NCBI RefSeq assembly: GCF_004340875.1 | Contig: NZ_SLXQ01000002.1 | Span: forward strand, 248,001-312,000 | Source: Tamaricihabitans halophyticus | GTDB taxonomy: Bacteria; Actinomycetota; Actinomycetes; Mycobacteriales; Pseudonocardiaceae | Length of the DNA stretch: 64,000 nucleotides | Direction of reading: 5' to 3' | Shown here: positions 17,342 to 25,739 of the stretch, in pieces | How positions within the stretch are numbered: the stretch's first letter is position 1 | How the letters are laid out: each line of letters opens with the position of its first letter | Notes under the pieces: model-generated | What the model was told of the DNA's origin: nothing | The model's database searches: none | Seen by the model: only the letters and a program-made list of their open reading frames with translations | Position numbers and translations under genes: made by a program

Positions 17342-18557
17342 CGGCACTCCTCGGTTCCGGCCTTGGTTGCGGGCGGGTGAGTAGTTCGGCGGCGGAAAGG
17401 CCGAACAGCTGCTCCCTGGCGTTGGCGAGCGCGACATGCAGCGCGCCCGCGCGAACCGCGTCCTCCTGCGTCCAGGCCAACTCGACCGGTGTAGGTACCC
17501 ATGCCTGCCGGTGTAAGTGCTTGCCAACTAGTGCGCATAGTCGCTCGCCGCCAGCCTGCGCGATCTGACCGGCGAGTAGCACGAGTTGCGGATCAAGCAC
17601 GCTCACGATGCCGAGTACACCGGTGCTGATCCTGCTCGCCAGATCGTCGAGGAACGCTTCGCCGGATTGCCCCGCCGCGACCGCCTTGCGCACCACGACC
17701 TGGCCGGTACGCCCGCTGATGCCGTGCGCCCTGGCGAGCCGAACGGTTGCCGGATTGCCCAGCAGCTCGCCGAAGCGACTGCCAGCTGGCCCAGCAGAGG
17801 TGTCCGTTGTGGAGGGATCAGGCACCCGCATCCGGTCGATCTCACCGGCACCGCCGTGCGCGCCCCGCAAGAGGGTTCGGTTGAGTACGACCGCGCCACC
17901 AACCGCCGCAGCCGGCCAGACGAGCACGAAATCACGGATGGCCGCCGCCCTGCCGGTGACCATCTCTTCCAGGGCGACCAGGTTGACGTCGTTTTCCACC
18001 GTTACCGGTGTGTTCAGCTCGGCGCCGAGTCTTCCTGGCAGATCGAAGCCTTGCCAGCCGCGCAGGCCGGGAGCGAAGCCGAGCCGCCCCGTGTTCGGGT
18101 CAACCGCGCCCGGGCTGCCAAGTACCACGTGTAGCAACTGGTCCGCGGTGACTCCGGCCTTCGCGGTTGCCTTGCGCAGCGCGGCGGAGAACGCCGAAAG
18201 TGCCGCCTCGGTGGAACTGGTCGGCAGTTCGGCGTGCAGTTCGGCATGAATCCGGCCGGTGATATCGGCGAGCACGATGTCCACCGCGCCGATGGTCAAC
18301 TCGGCGGCGACGAGATAGCCAAGCTCGCCGCGCACCGCCCACAGCTGTGCCCGTGGGCCGCGGCCGCCTTCCCGGAGACCGACAGTCTCGATCACCCCGT
18401 CATCCTGTAGCCGGGTGAGTAGCTGTGCGGTCGCCGGTTTGGACAGTCCAATGCGCTCGTCCAGATCGGCTCGGGTGAGTGGCCCATCGTGTAACAGCGC
18501 GTCGATCGCCGCGCGATCGTTGATCTCCCGGAGTAGCCGGGGACTGCCAACTCGCAT
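17334..18557 (-). CDS. ROK-family transcriptional repressor, first gene of the sugar operon
   Basis: The protein has 407 residues from ATG at 18557. The winged helix-turn-helix is at about residues 27-50 (LTRADLDERIGLSKPATAQL). A ROK sugar-kinase-like domain follows, with VVLGSPGAVDPNTG and VENDVNLVALEE. The kinase glycine motif and the usual Cys-rich zinc site are degenerate, as in many ROK repressors. It heads the operon ROK, binding protein, two permeases, GH4, kinase. Overlapping palindromes directly before the start suggest autoregulation, relieved by a sugar or sugar phosphate. Confidence 0.9.
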   Translation of the reverse strand: MRVGSPRLLREINDRAAIDALLHDGPLTRADLDERIGLSKPATAQLLTRLQDDGVIETVGLREGGRGPRAQLWAVRGELGYLVAAELTIGAVDIVLADITGRIHAELHAELPTSSTEAALSAFSAALRKATAKAGVTADQLLHVVLGSPGAVDPNTGRLGFAPGLRGWQGFDLPGRLGAELNTPVTVENDVNLVALEEMVTGRAAAIRDFVLVWPAAAVGGAVVLNRTLLRGAHGGAGEIDRMRVPDPSTTDTSAGPAGSRFGELLGNPATVRLARAHGISGRTGQVVVRKAVAAGQSGEAFLDDLASRISTGVLGIVSVLDPQLVLLAGQIAQAGGERLCALVGKHLHRQAWVPTPVELAWTQEDAVRAGALHVALANAREQLFGLSAAELLTRPQPRPEPRSADD

Positions 18558-18576
18558 CAAGACCTCGTTGTCTAGA

Positions 18577-18610
18577 TCTGTCTGTTAACTTTCCAGACTA
18601 ATTAGACAGA
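18577..18610. promoter_or_regulatory. Nested palindromes upstream of the ROK operon (likely operator)
   Basis: TCTGTCT (18577-18583) and AGACAGA (18604-18610) form a perfect 7-bp inverted repeat with a 20-nt spacer. Inside it are a smaller pair, GTCTG/CAGAC, and the palindrome CTAATTAG. The region is strikingly AT-rich for this genome and lies 20-54 bp before the ROK start. AT-rich palindromes with TTAG and TTAAC elements are usual for ROK repressors. Confidence 0.55.
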
Positions 18611-18634
18611 GGTTATGGCCGCTGAGGTGCGAGG

Positions 18635-19037
18635 TCAATACTCCGAATGCCAGGTTGGGCTGATGTTGGTCTGGCTAGGCCTCCGGCACGCCGATACCGA
18701 GATTCGTCCACCACCAGGGCGGCAGTGTTGTGGTCCGGTCGCTGACAAGCTGGTAACAGGCAACCTGTTGGCCCAGCCCATGTTGCCGCGAATGCCGTAG
18801 CCGAGGCAGTCGAGATAGGTGCTCAGTTCCGGACTAGCGGAGCGGAGCACGACATCGCGTACCTGGAGGAAGTGGGCGAGGATACGGTCACGCAACTCGG
18901 CGACTGGTCGCGGCGTGGCTATGCTTGGGTACTTGGCGCGTCCATTTCGGTGTCTGCTATCGGCGGTAGCCGGTTGGCGATTTCCAGCAGCGCGAAGGTC
19001 GGGTCGCCGCCGACATCGCGGGCCGGCTCAGCCAGGC
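18635..19037 (-). pseudogene. Frameshifted and truncated gene remnant behind the J-domain gene
   Basis: Two coding-like pieces lie end to end in different frames on the minus strand. The first reads DPTFALLEIANRLPPIADTE and hits TAG at 18919. The second reads PVAELRDRILAHFLQVRDVV, then RSASPELSTYLDCLGYG, and becomes non-coding-like before its stop at 18635. Joined with one frameshift near 18925-18945 they make a plausible single protein. No start codon is visible, and the 5' end overlaps the J-domain gene. I do not recognise the family. It occupies most of the 417 bp between the J-domain gene and the ROK operator. Confidence 0.4.
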
Positions 19038-20218
19038 GCGACCACTTGATCGAGCAGGGTATGGAACGTGTTCCGGTCCAATGTGCACGGATCTTCGGCC
19101 AACCAGCGGCCGATGTTTCGAACGAACTGGTCCGGCGTCATGGGTGGGGCCTCCAGCGTCTCCGGCGCATCGGCGGTGACCTTGCCCGACCGGCTGGGGT
19201 AGATGATCAGGGCGCCGCGGATCTGCGCCCCGGGTAGGAGCTCGCGGAACGCGGCCAGCGCGTCCGGCAACTGGGTTTCCCCGCCAAGGAAGCGATGACT
19301 GTCCCGCCACAACTGACCGGTTTCGTCGATCGTGTAATGCCCCGGCAGCCAGAGTTTGGAATCGATCAGCACCAGCCGTTTACCGCACAGCACGGCGTGG
19401 TCCACATCGGCGAAGACCGAATCCGGCAGCGCGAGACCATGGAACACGCGCACACCACTGAGTCTGGTCAGGTACCTGGTGAGCAGGTCGGCGGTACGTC
19501 GTTCGTCGACCTCATCGCGTTCTACCCCCGGCCGGCCGAACACCACCCGGTCGCCGAACTCCGCGGCGAACTCCTTGTCTTCCCGCGCGGTGGCCAGATA
19601 TCGACGGGCGAGCAGCGCGCCGGCGACCACGGTGCCGGCCAGTACCGCCAGCACCGCGACGAAGACACCGGTCGGCAGGTTGAGCGGCAGTACCACCAGC
19701 AGCAGGCACAGCACGCCAACGCCGCCAACCCAGCCAGCCGGCGCGTGCCCGGTGGCTTCGCGCAAGGAGAACTGTGCCCGCTCGCCCGCGCCAGGCGCGA
19801 ACCACCAGTCGATGGTGGCCGGGTCCACCCTTGGCGTCGGCGGGACGTAGTTCGGATCCGAACCGACCGTGCGCCGAGCGCGCGGCCGAGTAGTTCGCCG
19901 GGTGCCACCGAACGCTTCGAAGGCCAGCTCCTCGAGCGTCGCGTCGTCGAACCGGCTGGACTCGGCCCAGGACTCGTGCTGCCCGTTGAGTGGTTGGCCC
20001 GTCCCGTTCTTCCCCGAGCTGTCGTACTCCGCCCGAGTCACCGGATCGTGCAGCGTCTCGAAGGCGATCTGGAGTAAGCGAAAGGCGCCGGGCGTGCCGC
20101 CGGCGTCCGGGTGCATCGTTCTCGCCAGGTTCCGGAAGGCCGATTTGATCTCGGCCGGCGATGCATTCCGGTCCACGTCGAGCAACTCGTAATAGTCGAC
20201 GTCGTCCGCTCCGCCCAC
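19028..20218 (-). CDS. J-domain / two-helix membrane / NERD-like protein
   Basis: GTG at 20218 is preferred: GGAGG lies 11 nt upstream and the J domain begins at once (MGGADDVDYYELLDVDRN). The alternative TTG at 20251 adds 11 residues. HPD, the DnaK-stimulating motif, is at 36-38. Two hydrophobic helices follow (GVLCLLLVVLPLNL and VFVAVLAVLAGTVVAGALLA). The C-terminal part has VFADVDHAVLCGKRLVLIDS followed by KLW, the acidic and Lys pattern of NERD nuclease-related domains. The protein (396 residues) is probably membrane-anchored with both domains in the cytoplasm. Its role is unknown. Confidence 0.8.
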   Translation of the reverse strand: MGGADDVDYYELLDVDRNASPAEIKSAFRNLARTMHPDAGGTPGAFRLLQIAFETLHDPVTRAEYDSSGKNGTGQPLNGQHESWAESSRFDDATLEELAFEAFGGTRRTTRPRARRTVGSDPNYVPPTPRVDPATIDWWFAPGAGERAQFSLREATGHAPAGWVGGVGVLCLLLVVLPLNLPTGVFVAVLAVLAGTVVAGALLARRYLATAREDKEFAAEFGDRVVFGRPGVERDEVDERRTADLLTRYLTRLSGVRVFHGLALPDSVFADVDHAVLCGKRLVLIDSKLWLPGHYTIDETGQLWRDSHRFLGGETQLPDALAAFRELLPGAQIRGALIIYPSRSGKVTADAPETLEAPPMTPDQFVRNIGRWLAEDPCTLDRNTFHTLLDQVVAPG

Positions 20219-20427
20219 GTCTGTGTCCACCTCCAGGTAAGTGCTTCGCAACGATATCGGCCGGCCAGGCGGCTTCGGGTGCCATGGGGCTGCCGGCGCG
20301 TCGATGCGGTGTGCTTACGGCCGCATGGCGACTTCGGCGGACGCGACAGGCCGAAAAATCAGGTTTCTAGCCCAAAGCATGAGCAACTGCCGGTACATTC
20401 CGGGCATTCGAGACCCGGAGGCGTGTA

Positions 20428-21933
20428 ATGACACAAGTCGGCGACAAGACAACCGAAAGTGAATCGGCGACCGGATCCTCTCGCCTGAACTGGGTGGGGC
20501 TGCTTCTTGGTCCCTGCCTAGCGGCGCTGTTGTATCTGGTATTACCGGACAGCCTTGCTGGTAACGGGAAGATCGCCGCCGCCGTCGCGATGCTCATGGC
20601 GACCTGGTGGGTCACCGAGGCGATTCCGCTACCTGCGACCGCACTGTTGCCGATGATTATGTTTCCGGTCTTGGGTGTCGCACCCATCGAAGACGTCGTC
20701 GGTCCGTACGCCGACAAGGTCATCTTCCTGTTCATGGGTGGTTTCGTACTGGGACTAGCCATGCAGCGGTGGAACCTGCACCGGCGATTCGCTCTGCGTA
20801 CCGTGCTCCTCGTTGGCACGAGCCCGGTCCGGCTGATCGGCGGGTTCATGCTTGCCACCGGATTTATCACGATGTGGGTGAGCAACACCGCCACCGCGGT
20901 GATCATGTATCCGGTGGGGCTTTCCGTGCTCGCGTTGGTTGGCCAACTTGGCGACGGCAAGGGCGACAAGAATTTCAGCACCGCGCTGATGCTGGGTATC
21001 GCCTATGCTGCCTCGATCGGATCGTTGGGCACGATCATTGGCACGCCACCGAATACGTTCCTGGTTGGTTATCTGCGCGATAACCACGACATCAACATTG
21101 GTTTCGGGCAATGGATGTTGTTCGGCGTGCCGATCTCCGCGGTCTTCCTCGTGCTTGCCTGGCTGGTGCTGAGCAAGTTCGTGTACCGGCCGCGCATCAA
21201 GGAGTTGCCGGGTAGCAGGGAGTTGCTCAAGCAGCAACTCGACGAGATGGGGCCGATGTCGCGTGGTGAGAAAAATGCGCTCGGGGTTTTCATCGGTGCG
21301 GCCGCGGCATGGATCCTGGCGCCGCTGCTTGCCGATCCGACGATCATGGGTGGCGCCGCGCTGACCTGGCTGGATCGGTTGGACGACAGTGTTATCGCTA
21401 TGGCCGTAGCCGTCGTGCTCTTCATCCTGCCTGCCGGCGGTGGTGCCCGAACCATCGACTGGGACACCACGAAGCAGTTGCCGTGGGGAGTACTACTGCT
21501 TTTTGGTGGTGGGCTCAGCCTTTCTGGCCAGTTTACCGAGAGCGGCCTCAGCTCCTGGCTCGGTGAACAGGTTCGCGGTCTTGACGTACTGCCGACGGTG
21601 TTGTTCGTCGCGGCAGCCGCGTTGATCGTGTTGGCGCTGACGGAGCTGACCAGCAATACGGCCACGGCGGCTACCTTCATCCCGATACTCGGCGGGGTTG
21701 CAGTTGGCTTGGGCATTGATCCGATGGCCCTGGTAGTGCCCGCGGCGCTGGCTGCTACCTGCGCTTTCATGCTGCCGGTTGCGACTCCACCGAACGCGAT
21801 CGTGTTCGGCTCTGGGCACGTCACCATCGGTCAGATGGTTCGCGGGGGTGTCTGGTTGAACGTAATCGCCGTCGTGCTCATCACGGTGGCTGTCTACGCC
21901 CTAGGCGGCTGGATACTCGGCATCGCGCTCTGA
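20428..21933 (+). CDS. DASS/SLC13-family sodium:dicarboxylate symporter
   Basis: The 501-residue membrane protein has about 11 hydrophobic segments. The two SNT motifs that bind sodium and the carboxylate in this family (VcINDY/NaCT) are both present: SNTAT at 152-156 and SNTAT at 409-413. The re-entrant hairpin PPN segments (GTPPNTF and TPPNAI) are also there. It likely imports C4-dicarboxylates, citrate or sulfate. GGAGG lies 7 nt before the ATG. It is followed 22 bp later by the MobA-like gene, which may be incidental. Confidence 0.92.
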   Translation: MTQVGDKTTESESATGSSRLNWVGLLLGPCLAALLYLVLPDSLAGNGKIAAAVAMLMATWWVTEAIPLPATALLPMIMFPVLGVAPIEDVVGPYADKVIFLFMGGFVLGLAMQRWNLHRRFALRTVLLVGTSPVRLIGGFMLATGFITMWVSNTATAVIMYPVGLSVLALVGQLGDGKGDKNFSTALMLGIAYAASIGSLGTIIGTPPNTFLVGYLRDNHDINIGFGQWMLFGVPISAVFLVLAWLVLSKFVYRPRIKELPGSRELLKQQLDEMGPMSRGEKNALGVFIGAAAAWILAPLLADPTIMGGAALTWLDRLDDSVIAMAVAVVLFILPAGGGARTIDWDTTKQLPWGVLLLFGGGLSLSGQFTESGLSSWLGEQVRGLDVLPTVLFVAAAALIVLALTELTSNTATAATFIPILGGVAVGLGIDPMALVVPAALAATCAFMLPVATPPNAIVFGSGHVTIGQMVRGGVWLNVIAVVLITVAVYALGGWILGIAL

Positions 21934-21955
21934 TGCCAGGGGGTAGGTTGGCGCC

Positions 21956-22549
21956 ATGTCGACCAGGGCCGCCGGACTGTTGCTCGCCGCGGGCGCGGGC
22001 CGACGGTTCGGCGGTCCGAAAGCGCTGGCCACACTGGACGGTGAAGCTTTCGTCCAGCGTGCCGTGCGAACGCTCACCGATGGCGGTTGCGATCCGGTAC
22101 ACGTGGTACTCGGTGCGCGGGCCGCGCAGGTCCGCGAGCTGTTGCCGGCCGGCGTGCACGCGGTGACCGCGCCGGACTGGTCGAGCGGGATGGGTGCCTC
22201 ACTGCGCGCCGGGCTGGCCGCGATCGCCGAGCTGGACGTGGCCGCGGTGCTGGTGCACCTCGTTGATCTGCCGGGAGTATCCGCTCGGGTCGTCGCCACG
22301 CTAGCGGCGCTGAGCGAACCCTCGGTGCTCGCGCGGGCCAGCTACCACGGCGTGCCTGGCCATCCGGTGCTGCTCGGCAACCAGTACTGGCCGGAGATCG
22401 CGGCGAGTCTGCACGGCGATCAGGGCGCCCGGGGCTGGCTCGCCGGCCGGACCGACCTGCGGTTTGTGGAATGCGCCGAGCTCGGTGCTGGTGCCGATGT
22501 GGATACTCCGGATGATCTGCCCGCTGACGGGACGGGGTCTCGCCCGTAG
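21956..22549 (+). CDS. MobA/MocA-like molybdenum cofactor nucleotidyltransferase
   Basis: The 197-residue protein opens with GLLLAAGAGRRFGGPKALA, the nucleotide-binding signature of MobA/MocA/IspD-like transferases. HLVDLPGVS and the acidic VDTPDDL near the end follow. MocA adds CMP to molybdopterin for xanthine dehydrogenase-family enzymes. The position just before the CoxD-, CoxE- and XdhC-like genes of a molybdenum hydroxylase cluster supports this role. Nucleotide specificity (CTP or GTP) cannot be decided by eye. Confidence 0.82.
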   Translation: MSTRAAGLLLAAGAGRRFGGPKALATLDGEAFVQRAVRTLTDGGCDPVHVVLGARAAQVRELLPAGVHAVTAPDWSSGMGASLRAGLAAIAELDVAAVLVHLVDLPGVSARVVATLAALSEPSVLARASYHGVPGHPVLLGNQYWPEIAASLHGDQGARGWLAGRTDLRFVECAELGAGADVDTPDDLPADGTGSRP

Positions 22550-22560
22550 GCTCGGTGCTC

Positions 22561-23439
22561 GTGACACCCGAGACCGCGGCCGAACTGGCCGACCAGCTCG
22601 AATCAACCGGCTACCTCGCCGACCCCGGCGTCGCGACCGCGGCGTTCCTGGCTATGCGGATGCCCAAACCGCTGTTCTGCGAGGGCGAGCCGGGGACAGG
22701 GAAAACCTCACTGGCGCAGGCGCTGTCCCAGGCCCTGGACGTGCCGCTGATCAGGTTGCAGTGCCACGAGGGGATCGACGCGGGGCAGGCGCTCTACGAA
22801 TGGGATTTCCCCCGCCAACTGCTGCACCTGCGCGCGCTCGAGGCGGCCAGCGGTGGCGAACTCGACGTCACGGTCGCCGAGCAGTCCCTGTATACCGAGC
22901 GTTTCCTGCTCGCCAGGCCCCTGCTGCGCGCGCTGACCAGCGCGCCGTGCGTCCTACTCATCGACGAGATCGACCGCGCCGATGACGAGTTCGAGGCCTT
23001 CCTGCTCCAGGTGCTGGACGAGAACGCGGTGAGCATCCCGGAGTTCGGTGAGGTCCGTGCGCAGACGCCACCGCTGGTGGTACTCACCTCGAACCGCACC
23101 CGCGAGGTGCATGACGCGCTCAAGCGGCGCTGTCTGTACCACTGGCTCGCCCATCCCGAGTTCGCGCGCGAGGTCGAGATCCTGCGGCGCAGGTTGCCGG
23201 GGATCAGCGAACGACTGGCCGAGCAGGTCGCCGGAGCGGTGCGCCGGCTGCGTGAGCTGGAGCTGCTCAAGCCGCCCGGCGTGGCCGAATCGCTTGACTG
23301 GGCGCGGGCGCTGCAGGCGCTTGGCCGCGACGAACTGGACGCGGCCACCGCGGCCAGCACGCTTGGCGCGGTGCTGAAGTACCGCGAGGACGCGGATCGC
23401 GCGGTCGCGGCCGGGCTAGACGCGCTGCTCGCGGGTTGA
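22561..23439 (+). CDS. MoxR-type AAA+ ATPase (CoxD-like)
   Basis: GTG at 22561 gives 292 residues; GTG at 22555 is the alternative and neither has a strong ribosome binding site. Walker A is GEPGTGKTSLAQAL, Walker B is VLLIDEIDRAD, and LTSNRTREVHDALKRRC is the sensor 1/arginine finger region. MoxR ATPases work with VWA-domain partners to insert metals or mature enzymes. CoxD helps build the Mo-Cu site of CO dehydrogenase. The VWA gene follows 4 bp downstream, making this the expected chaperone pair. Confidence 0.9.
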   Translation: MTPETAAELADQLESTGYLADPGVATAAFLAMRMPKPLFCEGEPGTGKTSLAQALSQALDVPLIRLQCHEGIDAGQALYEWDFPRQLLHLRALEAASGGELDVTVAEQSLYTERFLLARPLLRALTSAPCVLLIDEIDRADDEFEAFLLQVLDENAVSIPEFGEVRAQTPPLVVLTSNRTREVHDALKRRCLYHWLAHPEFAREVEILRRRLPGISERLAEQVAGAVRRLRELELLKPPGVAESLDWARALQALGRDELDAATAASTLGAVLKYREDADRAVAAGLDALLAG

Positions 23440-23443
23440 GGCG

Positions 23444-24568
23444 ATGGCAGGGGACACGATGGACGTACTGCCCGGGCTCGTCGGATTCGCCCGTGTGCTC
23501 GCCGAATCCGGTGTCCCGGTCAGTTCCCATCGCACCGCGATGTATCTGGACGCGGTTGGGCACCTCGACCTCGCCGATCCGGGAGCGCTCTACTGGGCGG
23601 GACGGCTGACGCTCTGCGGCGACCCGGACGACCTACCGCGCTACGACGAGGCCTTTGCCCGGTGGTTCACCGATGACTGGCCGGCGCAGGAGCAGCGTTC
23701 GGTGAGCATGCCGCAGCGCGCGCAGATCGCCGCGCTTTCCGGTGTCGAGGCCGGCAGCGGGGATGTGTTGAGCGATCCGGAAGCGCTGCCCGTGGCCGCG
23801 AGTGAAACCGAGATCCTGCGACATCGGGATATCGCTGCGCTCAGCCCGGCCGAACGCGCACATCTGCGGGAGCTGTTGAACAAGCTGCGGCCGCAACCGC
23901 CGAGACGTGCCTCGCTGCGGTCCGAGCAAGCGCGGCGCGGTCACCTCGACCCGCGCCGAACCCTGCGCGGCATGCTGACGACCCTGGGCGAGCCGATCCA
24001 CCTGGCACACCGCAAACGCGCGAAACGGGCGCGCAAAGTGGTGTTGCTCGTGGACGTCTCCGGTTCGATGAGTCCGTACGCGGATGCGCTGCTGCGGTTC
24101 GCGCACGTGGTGACCAGGCATAACCCGGCGACCACCGAGGCGTTCGCGCTCGGCACCCGGATGACCCGGTTGTCACGGGCACTGCGCAGCCGGGATCCGG
24201 AGCATGCGCTCGCCGATGCCGGGCGCGCGGTGCCGGACTGGGCCGGCGGTACCCGGCTCGGCGAGACACTGCGCGCCTTCCTCGACCGGTGGGGACACCG
24301 TGGGCTGGCCAGGCACGCGGTGGTGGTTATTTTCTCGGATGGATGGGAACGCGGCGATACGGCGTTGTTGGAAGAGCAGCTCGCTCGGCTGCACCGGCTC
24401 GCCTACCGCGTGTTGTGGGTGAATCCGCACGCGGGGCGGAAAGGATATGCCCCAGTGCAATCCGGTATCGCGGCCGCGCTGCCGCATATCGACGGGCTGC
24501 TTGCCGGGCACAGCTTGGCCACGTTGGAACAACTGCTCCAGGAGATGCGTGATGCGGGACGTTCTTGA
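23444..24568 (+). CDS. VWA-domain protein (CoxE-like)
   Basis: The 374-residue protein is a CoxE/DUF58-like VWA protein. The MIDAS metal motif reads LVDVSGSMSPYADALLRF, with a TRLGETLRAFLDRWG segment (MIDAS threonine) and VVIFSDGWERGD (MIDAS aspartate). The N-terminal 180 residues are a helical CoxE-type region. It should pair with the MoxR ATPase encoded just upstream in maturation of the molybdenum hydroxylase. ATG at 23459 is a possible alternative start. Confidence 0.9.
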   Translation: MAGDTMDVLPGLVGFARVLAESGVPVSSHRTAMYLDAVGHLDLADPGALYWAGRLTLCGDPDDLPRYDEAFARWFTDDWPAQEQRSVSMPQRAQIAALSGVEAGSGDVLSDPEALPVAASETEILRHRDIAALSPAERAHLRELLNKLRPQPPRRASLRSEQARRGHLDPRRTLRGMLTTLGEPIHLAHRKRAKRARKVVLLVDVSGSMSPYADALLRFAHVVTRHNPATTEAFALGTRMTRLSRALRSRDPEHALADAGRAVPDWAGGTRLGETLRAFLDRWGHRGLARHAVVVIFSDGWERGDTALLEEQLARLHRLAYRVLWVNPHAGRKGYAPVQSGIAAALPHIDGLLAGHSLATLEQLLQEMRDAGRS

Positions 24569-25670
24569 TGAGCTATCCAAGCGCTGGGATGCCGGCGAGT
24601 CCGTCGGTCTTGGCACGGTAGTGAACACCTTCCGGTCGGCACCCCGCGCGCCTGGCGCGGCGATGGTGGTCGCCGAAGACGACACCGTCACCGGCAGCGT
24701 ATCCGGCGGCTGTGTGGAGGGCGCGGTTTACGAGCTGGGGCAGCAGACCATCGCCGAGGGCACGCCGGTACTACAGCGCTATGGTGTTTCCGACGACGAC
24801 GCTTTCGCGATCGGCCTCACCTGCGGCGGGATTATCGACATTTTCGTCGAGCGGGTGAACCGCGAATCGTTTCCCGAACTTGGCGCGATCGCCGAAGCGG
24901 TCCGGGCTGGGAAACCGGTCGCCGTGGCGACGGTGATCGAGCATCCGGACCCCGCCTGGCTGGGGAACCGGTTGGTGGTGTGGCCGGATCGGGCGAGCGG
25001 CGGGCTGGGCAGCGCCAGGGCAGACGATGCGGTCGCCGACGATACGCGCGGGCTGCTCGCGGGCGGGCGCAGCGCCACATTGCACTACGGGCCGGACGGC
25101 CAGCGCCGTGGCGAGGGGATGAGCGTGTTCGTGAACTCGTTCCAGCCGCCGCCTCGGATGTTGGTGTTCGGCGCCATCGACTTCGCCGCCGCGATGGCGC
25201 GGATGGGCGCGTACCTCGGCTACCAGGTGACGGTCTGCGACGCGCGCGGTGTATTTGCCACCGCTGCGCGGTTTCCCGAGGCGGACGAGGTGATCGTGGA
25301 CTGGCCGCACCGTTACCTCGAGGCGGAGGCAGCCGCCGGCAGGGTGGACGAGCGAACGGTGCTCGCGGTGCTTACCCACGACCCGAAATTCGATGTACCA
25401 CTGCTCGAGGTGGCGCTGCGGTTGAACGTCGCCTACGTCGGGGCGATGGGTTCCCGGCGGACGCATGACGACCGGCTCGCCAGGCTGCGCGAGGTCGGGC
25501 TCGGCGAGGCGGAGCTGGCCAGGCTCGCCTCGCCGATCGGCCTGGATCTCGGTGCCCGCACGCCCGAGGAGACCGCGGTGTCCATCGCCGCCGAGATGAT
25601 CGCGCTGCGGTGGGGCGGGCGCGGGGAACGGCTCGCCGAGCTCAGCGGCCCGATCCACCGCGACGAGTAG
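24552..25670 (+). CDS. XdhC/CoxI-family molybdenum cofactor chaperone
   Basis: The start is ATG at 24552, which overlaps the VWA gene by 17 bp; upstream in-frame codons are non-coding in character. The 372 residues hold an XdhC-CoxI N-terminal domain (GLGTVVNTFRSAPRAPGAAM, SGGCVEGAV, and a Cys in GLTCGGIIDIFVE). An XdhC C-terminal Rossmann domain follows (LVFGAIDFAAAMARMGAYLG, VGAMGSRRTH). XdhC binds molybdenum cofactor, promotes its sulfuration and delivers it to the hydroxylase. The client here should be the CoxSLM-like enzyme encoded 2 kb downstream. Confidence 0.92.
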   Translation: MRDVLDELSKRWDAGESVGLGTVVNTFRSAPRAPGAAMVVAEDDTVTGSVSGGCVEGAVYELGQQTIAEGTPVLQRYGVSDDDAFAIGLTCGGIIDIFVERVNRESFPELGAIAEAVRAGKPVAVATVIEHPDPAWLGNRLVVWPDRASGGLGSARADDAVADDTRGLLAGGRSATLHYGPDGQRRGEGMSVFVNSFQPPPRMLVFGAIDFAAAMARMGAYLGYQVTVCDARGVFATAARFPEADEVIVDWPHRYLEAEAAAGRVDERTVLAVLTHDPKFDVPLLEVALRLNVAYVGAMGSRRTHDDRLARLREVGLGEAELARLASPIGLDLGARTPEETAVSIAAEMIALRWGGRGERLAELSGPIHRDE

Positions 25671-25739
25671 TACACCGCAAGCGCGCCAGCCGGGGTCGGG
25701 CGGCGAGCTAACCGAGGACGACGGGACGACGAAGGACGG

